DNA from: Lachnospiraceae bacterium
GTDB taxonomy: Bacteria; Bacillota; Clostridia; Lachnospirales; Lachnospiraceae
NCBI GenBank assembly: GCA_004556655.1
Contig: SFGF01000025.1
Location: 1 to 43,943, forward strand
Direction: 5' to 3'
Length of the DNA: 43,943 bases
In this document: piece after piece, positions 24,501 to 32,877 of the stretch
How positions within the stretch are numbered: position 1 is the stretch's first letter
How the letters are laid out: each line of letters starts with the position of its first letter
Notes under the pieces: model-generated
Database searches by the model: none
What the model was told of the DNA's origin: nothing
What the model saw: the letters and a program-made list of their open reading frames with translations, nothing else
Position numbers and translations under genes: made by a program

Positions 24501-25574
24501 TTATCCGCCGATCATAGGCTGATCAAATGCAAACAGGACTTCATTGATTTCGAAAGAATTATAGTTTCCTTCCAGGATAAAGTATTCAATAATGATATCA
24601 AATTTGCTGCTGTGAGTCAGGGCATAACCTGCTTTCCCGATCAGGTCACGGGTTTCGTCCAGATTCAGTTCCAGTGCAATCGCAAATGCTATGCAGGTAG
24701 CTTTGCTGGGTTTGTAGTTTTTGTTGTTCTTGATTTTTGAAAAAAGCTTGCGGTCGATGTTGGCTTTTTTATATACATCCGGATCTTTCAAACCCTTCTG
24801 ATCAATCAAATGAATCAGACTTTCTGAAAATGTTTCTTCCATTTCTTTCATCAAATCTTCCAGTCTGCGGGGAGAGGCCGGGGCAAGCGGTGCCCTTTCC
24901 ATCTCTTCCGAAAACAATTGGCAGGATTGATAGTTGGGAGACAATTCAGCCATTCTTCGTCGGTTTCTGGCTTCTTCCAGCTGATAAAGATCTATGTCCG
25001 GAGCCTTTTGCCCGGTGGGGATATTATATTCTTCAAGGTATTTTTCCTGAATATATGTATCATCAATAAAGCTTTGCACCGAATGAAAAAGTTTCGATGA
25101 AAGTACAAAGGCACTTCGGTTGAACACTACAAGATAGATCTGCATTTCGTGTTTCATCAGGAATTTGCTGAACGTATTGATGGCGATCTGTAAAGCAAGT
25201 TCTTTGGGAAATCCGTGATTTCCTGCGGCCAGCAGCGGAAATGCGATGGATTCACATCCATATTCCAGAGCCAACTGCAGAGATTTTGTATAGCAGCTTT
25301 CCAGAAGTTCGGTTTCGTTTTTCTTCCCGCCTTGCCAGATGGGAGAGACCGCATGAATTACATATTTTGCATCCAGATTAAAAGCAGGCGTAACAGCCGC
25401 ATCTCCAAAAGCAATCTTTCCGATTTTCCTGCGGGCAATCAACAGCTGCCTGCCGGCTTTTTTATGAACACCGCTGTCTGTTCCAAAGCCGATGATCGGA
25501 CGTGAGTTGGCGGCATTTACAATGGCATCAACCTGCATATTGGTCAGATCATTTCTCACAATTTCAAATGGCAT
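24501..25574 (-). CDS. Macro domain protein with C-terminal HTH-like domain
   Basis: The 357-aa protein has an N-terminal macro domain (about 1-165). Ligand-loop motifs are VDAIVNAANSRPIIGFGTDSGVHKKAG and FPLLAAGNHGFPKELALQ, the pattern of ADP-ribose-binding and deMARylating folds. A charged linker (about 185-260) leads to a helical C-terminal domain, FSESLIHLIDQKGLKDPDVYKKANIDRKLFSKIKNN followed by KPSKATCIAFAIALELNLDETRDLIGKAG, which looks like an HTH of the Cro/XRE type. Macro domains bind or remove ADP-ribose or its derivatives. With the VWA gene next door, a signalling or defence role is plausible but unproven. GGGAGG precedes the ATG. Confidence 0.85.
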   Translation of the reverse strand: MPFEIVRNDLTNMQVDAIVNAANSRPIIGFGTDSGVHKKAGRQLLIARRKIGKIAFGDAAVTPAFNLDAKYVIHAVSPIWQGGKKNETELLESCYTKSLQLALEYGCESIAFPLLAAGNHGFPKELALQIAINTFSKFLMKHEMQIYLVVFNRSAFVLSSKLFHSVQSFIDDTYIQEKYLEEYNIPTGQKAPDIDLYQLEEARNRRRMAELSPNYQSCQLFSEEMERAPLAPASPRRLEDLMKEMEETFSESLIHLIDQKGLKDPDVYKKANIDRKLFSKIKNNKNYKPSKATCIAFAIALELNLDETRDLIGKAGYALTHSSKFDIIIEYFILEGNYNSFEINEVLFAFDQPMIGG

Positions 25575-25792
25575 AAGAATATACCTCCCGGGAATTTATT
25601 TCTTTTCAATTTTAACATGAAAACGCAGGAGGTTCTATAGGGGAACTCATAACAGAAATCAAATAAATATTTGCAAAAATTTTATTGAACAGCATTAAAG
25701 CATATAATATATTTAGGTAAGAAAGAAGATGCAGCATGGCTAATAACACATTTTATCTTGAAAATATAACTGAACAAAGGAGTGTTTGAAAT

Positions 25793-26233
25793 ATGAAATA
25801 CAAATTCTGGGGATGTGAACAGGCAAATGTTCCGGCAATAACAGCTCAATATAAAGGAATAGCTACACCACTTGATTTATATGATGTGCTTTCTAAGATA
25901 TGGTGTGCTGATACTTGTGCACCGAGGATGCGGCAAAACTGGACACCGGAGAATAAAACGCTGGGCCAGTGTTCGATCACGGCATTTTTGGCACAGGATA
26001 TATTCGGCGGTAAAGTATATGGTGTGCTGCGGCCGGGTGGAAATTACCACTGTTACAATGTAGTTGGGGATTGTAGATTTGATCTGACAAGCGAACAGTT
26101 TGGGGACGAAACACTGGTGTATGACGGCAATCCGGAACAATTCCGGGAAGTACATTTTGCAAAAGAAGAAAAAAGACTGAGGTATGAATATTTGAAAAAA
26201 GAGCTGGAAAAGCTGTGTAATAATTTAGGATAA
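25793..26233 (+). CDS. YunG-like protein
   Basis: The 146-aa protein resembles the YunG group: WTPENKTLGQCSITAFLAQDIFGGKVYGVLRPGGNYHCYNVVGDCRFDLTSEQFG, with Cys in GQCS, His in NYHCYN and Asp in FDLT. These resemble a transglutaminase/peptidase-like Cys-His-Asp arrangement, but activity is not established for the family. AAAGGAG precedes the ATG. The upstream 220 bp holds TATAAT near 25694 without a good -35 box. It stands as a single gene. Confidence 0.7.
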   Translation: MKYKFWGCEQANVPAITAQYKGIATPLDLYDVLSKIWCADTCAPRMRQNWTPENKTLGQCSITAFLAQDIFGGKVYGVLRPGGNYHCYNVVGDCRFDLTSEQFGDETLVYDGNPEQFREVHFAKEEKRLRYEYLKKELEKLCNNLG

Positions 26234-26282
26234 GGTGGAAGCAAGTTTATCATTTAAGTTCACAGAATTTTCACAATTTTTA

Positions 26283-26324
26283 TTAGCACTCGCACTTGAC
26301 GAGTGCTAATTTACGTGTTATATT
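26283..26324 (+). promoter_or_regulatory. CIRCE operator and hsp20 promoter
   Basis: TTAGCACTC (26283-26291), nine bases, GAGTGCTAA (26301-26309) is the exact CIRCE consensus bound by the HrcA repressor. TTGACG (26296-26301) and TATATT (26319-26324) with a 17-bp spacer form a promoter that the CIRCE overlaps. Confidence 0.93.
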
Positions 26325-26447
26325 ACATGTAGAACAAAGGAAGAGGAAAAAAGAATCAGACCTCTTCTGGAAAGTTCAGAAAATCAACACTTCGGATTTC
26401 TCCGATAGTGCAAACTTTAGTTTATGTCATGAAAGGAGATATGACTT

Positions 26448-26888
26448 ATGTTAATGCCTAGTATTTTTGGAGAAAGTTTATTTGATGATTTTATGGATGG
26501 TTTTGCATTTCCGAATATCGACAAGAAATTGTACGGAAAGCACGCAGCGAATCTGATGAAGACCGATGTGAAGGAAAAAGATGACACCTATGAAGTAGAC
26601 ATTGATCTGCCGGGGTTCAAAAAAGATGAAATCCAGATCCAGCTGGAAAATGGTTATCTGACCGTCAGCGCTGCGAAGGGCATGGATAAGGAGGAAAAAG
26701 ATAAAAACGGCAAGTATGTACGCCGTGAACGTTTTTCCGGAAATGTAAGAAGAAGCTTCTATGTTGGCGATAAAGTCCAGAAGGAAGATATCCATCCCAG
26801 ATATGAAAATGGTATCCTCTCTTTCGCAATACCGAAAGCGCAGAAAGCGGTAGAAGAAAAATCCAATTATATTACCATTGAGGGTTGA
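26448..26888 (+). CDS. Small heat shock protein Hsp20
   Basis: The 146-aa protein has an alpha-crystallin domain (about 38-135) with DLPGFKKDEIQIQLENGYLTVSA, RRERFSGNVRRSFYVGDKV and ENGILSFAIPK, all typical of Hsp20/IbpA chaperones, which hold unfolding proteins during stress. The N-terminus MLMPSIFGESLFDDFMDGF matches the common Clostridial Hsp20 start. AAAGGAG lies upstream of the ATG at 26448. The CIRCE element about 140 bp upstream indicates HrcA control. The 120-bp leader between promoter and start contains no other gene. Confidence 0.95.
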   Translation: MLMPSIFGESLFDDFMDGFAFPNIDKKLYGKHAANLMKTDVKEKDDTYEVDIDLPGFKKDEIQIQLENGYLTVSAAKGMDKEEKDKNGKYVRRERFSGNVRRSFYVGDKVQKEDIHPRYENGILSFAIPKAQKAVEEKSNYITIEG

Positions 26889-26898
26889 TAGATTCAGG

Positions 26899-26920
26899 CG
26901 GCAGGGCATATGCCCTGCCG
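26899..26920. other. Perfect palindrome after hsp20
   Basis: An 11-bp perfect inverted repeat with no spacer (CGGCAGGGCAT then its complement) starts 11 bp after the hsp20 stop. It has no T-tract; it may protect the mRNA 3' end. Confidence 0.6.
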
Positions 26921-27026
26921 GAGATGAATGTTAATCAGATTAAAAATATACATAATACCTATGCCAATGAGGAATAAAGGGCACCTCTTTCAATAGATTG
27001 AACTGCATACAAAGGTATGCGGGCGA

Positions 27027-27056
27027 AGAATCCTGTTTTGCAGGGTTCTTTTTTTA
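27027..27056 (+). terminator. Intrinsic terminator
   Basis: AGAATCCTG, loop TTTTG, CAGGGTTCT, followed by TTTTTT. A smaller hairpin GCATAC-AAAG-GTATGC lies just before it (27005-27020). The rest of 26921-27142 shows nothing else coding. Confidence 0.8.
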
Positions 27057-27094
27057 AATAAAAAATCCTTTAGGGTGCTGAAAATCCTAATGTC

Positions 27095-27103
27095 TGTTAT
27101 AAT
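27095..27103 (+). promoter_or_regulatory. Extended -10 promoter element
   Basis: TG-T-TATAAT (TATAAT at 27098-27103) lies 39 bp before the metallopeptidase gene; no good -35 box is seen. Confidence 0.5.
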
Positions 27104-27142
27104 AAATTTTATAAAGGTATGATTTGACGAAAGGAAAAAACT

Positions 27143-30100
27143 ATGTATTGCGGTAATTGTGGAAAGAAGCTTAATGATAACGTATCTTTTTGTCCGTATT
27201 GCGGCAAGCGGGTAGATTCAGGAAGGGATTCTAAACAGCAGCCAATGAATATGGAAAAAAAGATGCCGGAAAGGAATCCGAATAATAAAAATAGAAAGAT
27301 CGTTGCTGCTCTTGTGGCGGTTTGTTGTGTGGCAACAGTAGTTCTGCTTATTGTGGTTGGGCTGTTGCTCTGGAAAAAGAATAAAAACGAACCGGATGGG
27401 GAGGGACCGATTTCTGCTCCGGTCAGAAATACGGAAGAAGCGATTTCGGCAGTAGAAGAGCTGGGAAAGGAAGTCGGTTATGCGAATGCGCTGGCGGAAC
27501 TGACCGAAAGAAATTCCAATGAGGTTGAGGGGGATGTTTATTACCGGCTTCAGCAGAATTATCAGGGAATTCCTGTGTATGGCAGAACGGTTGTCTGTGC
27601 TTCGGATGAGAATGGAAAGGTGATGTCGGTTACAGGAAATGCCCTTGACGTGGATGAGACGATTGATCTGGTTCCGTCAGTAAGTGGAGATGAGATCGTA
27701 GAATCGGTTCGAAGCTATCTGAAAGAGAATATGGAATTGTCAGAACAAATCGAGATTCCCCAACCGGATCAGGCTAATCTCTGCATTTATAATTTTGCGG
27801 AGGATGGAGAAACGCATCTGGCATATCGACTTTATATCGGAAGTATGGAATTTGTTGTAGATGCCCACAGTGCGGAAATATTGTACTGGAAAGAAACAGC
27901 CCAGACAGAGACGGGATACGCTGCCTCGGATACAGAGCGGAAAGATGGTTTCCATGTGGAAGTAACAGACGATAATCGGTATATTTTACGGAATTCAGAT
28001 CTGAATCTGATGGTTTATGATCTGGATGGAGAATCTTCCAATAAGTTTGAAAAAATGCAGGAAAGTAACTCCATAATTAGTGCAGATGATGTCTTTGGAA
28101 ATGACTCTGACGAAGCGGACTATGAGGAGGCGGTTCGTCTTTACCAAAATATTTCGGAAATAAAGGAAAAGATTTCTTCGGTCTGTGGTTTTCAAAATTG
28201 CCTTCTGCTTGCTTTTTATAAGGATGGATTTGAAGGTGGGAAAAATGCAAAAGGAGGTATTCTGGGTGATATAGACGGGGAGCCTGTGGGATATATTTCC
28301 ATGGGAAAAGTCACCGGTGTGGATGATATAGATGTGATCGGCCATGAATATGCACATGTTGTCAGTTTTATGACGGTGGACTGGCAAAAAAACAGTATAG
28401 AAAATAATGCGATGAATGAAGGAATATCAGATATTTTCGGTGAAATAACAGAAGCATGGCATAATCAGTCGGAGGAATCGAACTGGATAGTAATGTTACC
28501 CCAAATCAATCTGAAAAGAAATATAATGAATCCAAAGGATTCCGGCAATGCGTCCGTTGTGGATGATTCCTCCTGGTGGAATGAATACTGGACAGGGGAA
28601 GAGTATCATTACAGCACGGTAATCTCTCATGCGGCTTATCTGATGTGGAATGGGATAGACGGAACGCAGGAAAAGAAAATCTCATTGGATGATCTGGCAA
28701 GGCTTTGGTATCGGGCTATGCTGATGATGCCTTCTGACTGTGATTTTTCCACATGCAGGCAAATGGTTGAGTGGGCAGCAGTGTCTGTTGACGGCATAAC
28801 AAAAGAGCAGCGCAGCTGTATTGCGGAAGCATTTGACGCAGTGGGAATTACGGCTGAGGATTTTTCCTCAGAAACAGTATTAAACTGTGACCGGAATATC
28901 CGGTCGGACAGTGTGTTGAATGTGTATGATAAGCAGGGAAATTTATATGCAGACTATATGTTGAATATTTCCGGAACGGTGGCAGAGCATGAACTGGCGT
29001 ACAATCCGGATATCAGACTGGATATGGGACATCGTTATGAGCGCAGGATTGAGATGCACAAGGCGGAACCCTGTCAGCTGAATCTTCCGGACGGAACCTA
29101 TACGTTTGTTATTTCCGATCGAAATCATTCCGAAGAAGAATATACGTTTACGGTGTCGGTAAGTGATGAAGGAACGGATGACAGCATCGAACTACATACA
29201 AACTTCATCTCTGTTGATGTAAAAGATTATCTGGAGAACAGTGCAGATCTGGTGCAGCTGCTGGACATGCAGCCCACGGATTACTGGCAGTTTCAGGAAG
29301 GGAAATCTTATATGAAAGATCTGTTCTACCTGGAATGGGTAAATGATACTTTCAGTATGAAAAATGAAGGTGCCAAAAATGTAAAATTGTATGGGATATC
29401 CATCGGAGATAGCTGGGATCAGGTGGAAAAGACAATGACGGAAGCCGGATGGACAAAATATTATGAGGGTGATAACGGCTGTACCTATATTGCGATCATC
29501 AGTGACAGAGACTATATGCTTGAAATTACGAAAAATGAAACGGGTCAGGTCATATATTGGTATCTGAATAACTGGCCCGAAGGGGAAGACATCGGCAATG
29601 CATTCCAGAAACTGCGCGGTGGAAATGAGGAATGGAAATCGGCATATCTTTCCTATATCGAAGAACACGGAAAGGTTCCGGGTTTCTTAACGGATACTTA
29701 TCAGGAAATATATACACTGGTGAACATCAATAATGATAACATACCGGAACTTTATATTGATTTTGGAACTACCGCGGCAGGCAGCGTTATCTGCAGCTAT
29801 TATGAAGATCATATCATCACACAGAATATGTGGAGTGGCGGATTTTTCTACTGTGAAGGTCAGAATCTGTTCCGGGAAGCCGGCGGTCATATGGATACGT
29901 ATTATGATAAAATCTACTGTATCCGGGATGGAGCCTTCACACTTCTGGGCCAGGGAGATTATGGAGCGTATGACAATTTCAATGTCCAGATGGATGAAGA
30001 AGGAAATCCCATTTACAATTATTATTGGAATGGGGAGTCGGTAAGTTCGGAGGCAGAATATCACCAGCGAATGAGTGAGATCTATGATACCACACAGGAA

Positions 30101-30208
30101 ACCGGTCCGTTTATCGGGGCTGACTATGATTTCGACCGGGGTCGATATGTGGGAAATGGACTTTGCAGCTATGAGGAAATAATTGAAGAAATACAAAAAG
30201 TCAGATGA
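27143..30208 (+). CDS. Membrane-anchored M4-type metallopeptidase with N-terminal zinc ribbon
   Basis: The 1021-aa protein starts with a zinc ribbon (CxxC...CxxC, Cys 3, 6, 17, 20) and one membrane helix (about 53-77). An FTP/PepSY-like propeptide region follows (about 95-260, YYRLQQNYQGIPVYGRTVV...), then a thermolysin-family peptidase domain. This has HEYAH (His401, Glu402, His405), the third zinc ligand in NEGISD (Glu426) and a catalytic-type His489 in EYHYSTVISHAAYL. After about residue 560 come beta domains and a segment LYGISIGDSWDQVEKTMTEAGW plus a C-terminal unknown domain. Topology puts the ribbon inside and the peptidase outside. AAAGGA precedes the ATG. It is followed after 14 bp by the sigma-like gene. 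Confidence 0.85.
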   Translation: MYCGNCGKKLNDNVSFCPYCGKRVDSGRDSKQQPMNMEKKMPERNPNNKNRKIVAALVAVCCVATVVLLIVVGLLLWKKNKNEPDGEGPISAPVRNTEEAISAVEELGKEVGYANALAELTERNSNEVEGDVYYRLQQNYQGIPVYGRTVVCASDENGKVMSVTGNALDVDETIDLVPSVSGDEIVESVRSYLKENMELSEQIEIPQPDQANLCIYNFAEDGETHLAYRLYIGSMEFVVDAHSAEILYWKETAQTETGYAASDTERKDGFHVEVTDDNRYILRNSDLNLMVYDLDGESSNKFEKMQESNSIISADDVFGNDSDEADYEEAVRLYQNISEIKEKISSVCGFQNCLLLAFYKDGFEGGKNAKGGILGDIDGEPVGYISMGKVTGVDDIDVIGHEYAHVVSFMTVDWQKNSIENNAMNEGISDIFGEITEAWHNQSEESNWIVMLPQINLKRNIMNPKDSGNASVVDDSSWWNEYWTGEEYHYSTVISHAAYLMWNGIDGTQEKKISLDDLARLWYRAMLMMPSDCDFSTCRQMVEWAAVSVDGITKEQRSCIAEAFDAVGITAEDFSSETVLNCDRNIRSDSVLNVYDKQGNLYADYMLNISGTVAEHELAYNPDIRLDMGHRYERRIEMHKAEPCQLNLPDGTYTFVISDRNHSEEEYTFTVSVSDEGTDDSIELHTNFISVDVKDYLENSADLVQLLDMQPTDYWQFQEGKSYMKDLFYLEWVNDTFSMKNEGAKNVKLYGISIGDSWDQVEKTMTEAGWTKYYEGDNGCTYIAIISDRDYMLEITKNETGQVIYWYLNNWPEGEDIGNAFQKLRGGNEEWKSAYLSYIEEHGKVPGFLTDTYQEIYTLVNINNDNIPELYIDFGTTAAGSVICSYYEDHIITQNMWSGGFFYCEGQNLFREAGGHMDTYYDKIYCIRDGAFTLLGQGDYGAYDNFNVQMDEEGNPIYNYYWNGESVSSEAEYHQRMSEIYDTTQETGPFIGADYDFDRGRYVGNGLCSYEEIIEEIQKVR

Positions 30209-30222
30209 AATGAGGTGTGAGC

Positions 30223-30552
30223 ATGATTTATATTAGCATCGATGATTTTTATGAAAAAACCCGTTCTTTTACTAAGATGAGCAGACAGGAAGAAATCGAA
30301 TGTGCACGGCAAATGAAGCAGGGAGATGCTCTTGCGCGTGAGCGATTGATACAGAGTTATCTGCCGATGGCAGCCAATCGTATAAAGCGTGCACCATCTC
30401 AATATCAGAATCTGGGGCTGGTGTTATATTGTCAGCAGGCTTTGGAAAAGGCTGTGGATTCTTTTGATTTTCTTCAGGACAGTGAACCTTTTTCTCATCG
30501 GTTAAACTGGCATTTGCGACAGGCAGTTACGAGATATATGGCAGAACGATAA
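30223..30552 (+). CDS. Sigma-70 region 2-like short protein
   Basis: The 109-aa protein resembles the start of a sigma factor: YEKTRSFTKMSRQEEIECARQMKQGDALARERLIQSYLPMAANRI is the region 1.2/2.1 pattern. SQYQNLGLVLYCQQALEKAVDSFDF corresponds to region 2.2-2.3, and WHLRQAVTRYM ends where region 2.4 should lie. No region 4 DNA-binding domain follows. GAGGTG precedes the ATG at 30223; a GTG two codons upstream is possible. It may modulate RNA polymerase or be a shortened sigma factor. It lies 14 bp after the metallopeptidase gene. Confidence 0.75.
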   Translation: MIYISIDDFYEKTRSFTKMSRQEEIECARQMKQGDALARERLIQSYLPMAANRIKRAPSQYQNLGLVLYCQQALEKAVDSFDFLQDSEPFSHRLNWHLRQAVTRYMAER

Positions 30553-30556
30553 GAAT

Positions 30557-30607
30557 AACATCTGCGACAGTGCAGATGTTGACATGAGGGAATGAGAATA
30601 CTATAAT
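30557..30607 (+). promoter_or_regulatory. Inverted repeat and promoter of the second TetR gene
   Basis: TTGACA (30579-30584), a 17-bp spacer and TATAAT (30602-30607) form a consensus promoter. A 9-bp inverted repeat, AACATCTGC and GCAGATGTT (30557-30580), ends on the -35 box and may be an operator or the 3' hairpin of the sigma-like gene. Confidence 0.8.
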
Positions 30608-30639
30608 GAGCACGGTGTATTCCTTTTGGAGGTAAAAGA

Positions 30640-31203
30640 ATGAATTCCAGTATAACATCGAAAGAAGCAATTTTGCTGGTGTGCAGGAAAATTGTAGCGA
30701 CAAAAGGTTTATCAGCACTGAATATGAGATTGGTTGCGGATGAATGTCATATTGCACTGGGGACGTTATATAATTATTATTCGGATAAGGATGAGCTTTT
30801 GCTTTCCACGGTTGAAAGTGTGTGGAAGGACATTTTTCACATGAACCAGAAGTGCAGCACAGAGTTTTCCTTTCCTGAATATGTGAGATACATTTTCGAG
30901 TGCGTACAGAAAGGGGCGGAAGAATATCCGAATTTCTTTACAGCACACTCCATCAGCATTGCCAATTCTAAAAAAGGTCAGGCAAAAAGTATCATGGAAT
31001 GTTATTTTCAGCATATGAAAAACGGTATGCTGGAAGTGTTAGAAGCGGATGGAAACGTAAAATGTGATGCGTTTACTGAGGATTTTACAGAGTCTGAGTT
31101 TATGGAGTTTGTTCTGGATAATCTGTTATTGCTGCTTGTAAAAGGAAAAACAAGCTGCGACTCGCTCGTTGAAGTGATATGCAGAACTGTATATCAGATG
31201 TAA
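30640..31203 (+). CDS. TetR family transcriptional regulator
   Basis: The 187-aa protein has the TetR HTH: ILLVCRKIVATKGLSALNMRLVADECHIALGTLYNYYSDKDELLL. The rest is a helical effector-binding domain with no recognisable ligand pattern. GGAGG precedes the ATG and a consensus promoter lies upstream. A perfect TGAACA-T-TGTTCA palindrome in front of the following membrane-protein operon is a good candidate target, so it likely represses those three genes. Confidence 0.92.
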   Translation: MNSSITSKEAILLVCRKIVATKGLSALNMRLVADECHIALGTLYNYYSDKDELLLSTVESVWKDIFHMNQKCSTEFSFPEYVRYIFECVQKGAEEYPNFFTAHSISIANSKKGQAKSIMECYFQHMKNGMLEVLEADGNVKCDAFTEDFTESEFMEFVLDNLLLLLVKGKTSCDSLVEVICRTVYQM

Positions 31204-31218
31204 TCTATGAATAGGATT

Positions 31219-31244
31219 TCCCGTGATCAGGCGGGATTTCTTTT
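31219..31244 (+). terminator. Weak intrinsic terminator after the second tetR
   Basis: TCCCG, an 8-nt loop and CGGGA (31219-31236) are followed by TTTCTTTT. Confidence 0.6.
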
Positions 31245-31254
31245 ATAATCAAAA

Positions 31255-31267
31255 TGAACATTGTTCA
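31255..31267. promoter_or_regulatory. Candidate TetR operator
   Basis: TGAACA-T-TGTTCA is a perfect 6-bp palindrome. It lies between a TATAAT (31244-31249) and the AGGAGG of the membrane-protein gene. Confidence 0.6.
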
Positions 31268-31285
31268 GAATAGGAGGAAAAACTT

Positions 31286-31948
31286 ATGCAGGCAATTTTT
31301 GAAACATTATTTGACATTGTGTATCTGGTCACAGTGATTACACTGGGAATCCTTATGATACGCAGCAGTAAAGGAAAGAAACAGTACTTTCTGTTTGGGG
31401 TAATGGCGGTGACACTGGGATGTGGGGATGCCTTTCACCTTATACCGAGAGCAATTGCTCTTTGTACCACCGGACTGGAAAATTATACAGCGGCTCTTGG
31501 TATCGGCAAATTGATTACATCTGTCACAATGACATTGTTTTATGTGCTGCTGTACTACGTATGGCGTTTCTGTTATCAGGTTGACGGAAAGAAGAATATA
31601 ACAGCAGCTGTGTGGGTACTGGCTGTTTGCCGTATTGTCTTATGTTTCATGCCGCAGAATGCATGGACCGGCAGCAATCCACCTCTTTCCTGGGGAATAT
31701 ATCGAAATATTCCATTTACAATCCTGGGAGTGTTGATTGTGGTTTTGTTTTACAAAAGCGCAAAGGATACACAGGATCAGCCGTTCCGTTTTTTGTGGCT
31801 GGCTGTTGTGATCAGCTTTGCATGCTATATACCGGTAGTGTTGTTTGCGGATACAATACCGCCGGTGGGAATGCTGATGATACCGAAGACTTGTGCCTAT
31901 GTCTGGGTAGTACTGATTGGTTATAATGCGATGAAAGGAAACAAATGA
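31286..31948 (+). CDS. Polytopic membrane protein, function unknown
   Basis: The 220-aa protein has about seven hydrophobic segments and few polar motifs; a GCGDAFHLIPRAIAL stretch in the second segment and NPPLSWGIYRNIPF later are its only striking features. AGGAGG precedes the ATG. The 3' end overlaps the next gene by four bases (ATGA). A TetR gene and a candidate operator stand upstream, so the operon is probably inducible, perhaps by a membrane-active or hydrophobic compound; this is inference. Confidence 0.75.
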   Translation: MQAIFETLFDIVYLVTVITLGILMIRSSKGKKQYFLFGVMAVTLGCGDAFHLIPRAIALCTTGLENYTAALGIGKLITSVTMTLFYVLLYYVWRFCYQVDGKKNITAAVWVLAVCRIVLCFMPQNAWTGSNPPLSWGIYRNIPFTILGVLIVVLFYKSAKDTQDQPFRFLWLAVVISFACYIPVVLFADTIPPVGMLMIPKTCAYVWVVLIGYNAMKGNK

Positions 31949-32370
31949 AAATGAAAAAATATCTGAACATTTCTCTGATTTATGCGATAGCAGCTATGGT
32001 AGGAGGCGTTTTCTATCGGGAATTTACAAAATGGAATGGATTTACAGGGGTGACAGCACTTGGTAAGGTACATACACATTTGTTTTTGCTGGGTATGCTG
32101 ATGTTTTTGATCGTAGCTTTATTTGCAGAACACCATGATCTGCAGAAACAAAAGCTCTTTAGGGCTTTTTTATGGGTTTATAATATAGGAGTTCCGCTTA
32201 CTGCAGCTATGCTGGTTGTGCGTGGTATCGCACAGGTACTGAATGTATCGTTATCTTCAGCAGCCAATGCTTCTATTTCGGGAATCGCAGGAATCGGACA
32301 TATCTTAACCGGTGTCGGTTTGGTTCTTCTTTTGATATCTCTGAAAAAGACGGCAGAGAGTGTAGGGTGA
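31945..32370 (+). CDS. DUF2871 membrane protein
   Basis: The 141-aa protein has four hydrophobic helices and the pattern AMVGGVFYREFTKWNGFTG...LGKVHTHLFLLGMLMFLIVALF, as in DUF2871. The conserved His pair in VHTH and the later GHILTGVGLVLLLISL might be ligands, as in haem-copper-oxidase-like small subunits, but this is not established. It starts within the previous gene and ends inside the start region of the next one. Confidence 0.8.
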   Translation: MKMKKYLNISLIYAIAAMVGGVFYREFTKWNGFTGVTALGKVHTHLFLLGMLMFLIVALFAEHHDLQKQKLFRAFLWVYNIGVPLTAAMLVVRGIAQVLNVSLSSAANASISGIAGIGHILTGVGLVLLLISLKKTAESVG

Positions 32371-32375
32371 ATAGT

Positions 32376-32822
32376 ATGAGTAAACGCACCATTTTTCACG
32401 TAAAAAAACGTACCTTGCTTGCCATAGCCGGATGTGTCTGGATGATAGCCGGTTTTAACGTTGCAAGACTTGGGGTGCTTTCCTACAGGAAAATCATACC
32501 TTTTACGATTTTACATATTTTATTATCTGTTCTTGTGTTCTGTGCGTTTGGCTTTATGTTTTATAAAATGAGTATCAAGCATACCAGGCGGATTAAAGGA
32601 TATAAAGAAGAGTTCCGGCCGATATGGCATTTCTTTGATATAAAAGCTTACTGCATTATGGCTGTTATGATGGGCGGCGGGATCTGGCTTCGTTCGTCCG
32701 GACTTGTACCGGATACGTTTATTGCTGTATTTTATACAGGGCTTGGCTGTGCGTTGACACTTGCCGGAGTGTTGTTTTGGATTATGTTTGTTTTGTATAA
32801 AACAGAAAATGTGGATTTATGA
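32376..32822 (+). CDS. Small membrane protein, function unknown
   Basis: The 148-aa protein has about four membrane segments: TLLAIAGCVWMIAGFNVARLGV, FTILHILLSVLVFCAFGFMFY, AYCIMAVMMGGGIWL and GCALTLAGVLFWIMFVLY. A basic loop KMSIKHTRRIKGYKEEFRPIWHF lies in the middle. AGGGTG six bases before the ATG at 32376 decides the start, although a GTG at 32367 overlapping the upstream stop is possible. It is the third gene of the TetR-flanked operon. No family recognised. Confidence 0.7.
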   Translation: MSKRTIFHVKKRTLLAIAGCVWMIAGFNVARLGVLSYRKIIPFTILHILLSVLVFCAFGFMFYKMSIKHTRRIKGYKEEFRPIWHFFDIKAYCIMAVMMGGGIWLRSSGLVPDTFIAVFYTGLGCALTLAGVLFWIMFVLYKTENVDL

Positions 32823-32868
32823 TAAAAGGGCACTGGATGGTCAAAAAACCATTCAGTGTCCTTTTATC
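32821..32868. terminator. Bidirectional terminator
   Basis: A 21-bp stem (32821-32841 against 32848-32868, two G-U pairs) has A-rich and T-rich ends. It lies between convergent genes. Confidence 0.88.
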
Positions 32869-32877
32869 ATAAATTAC

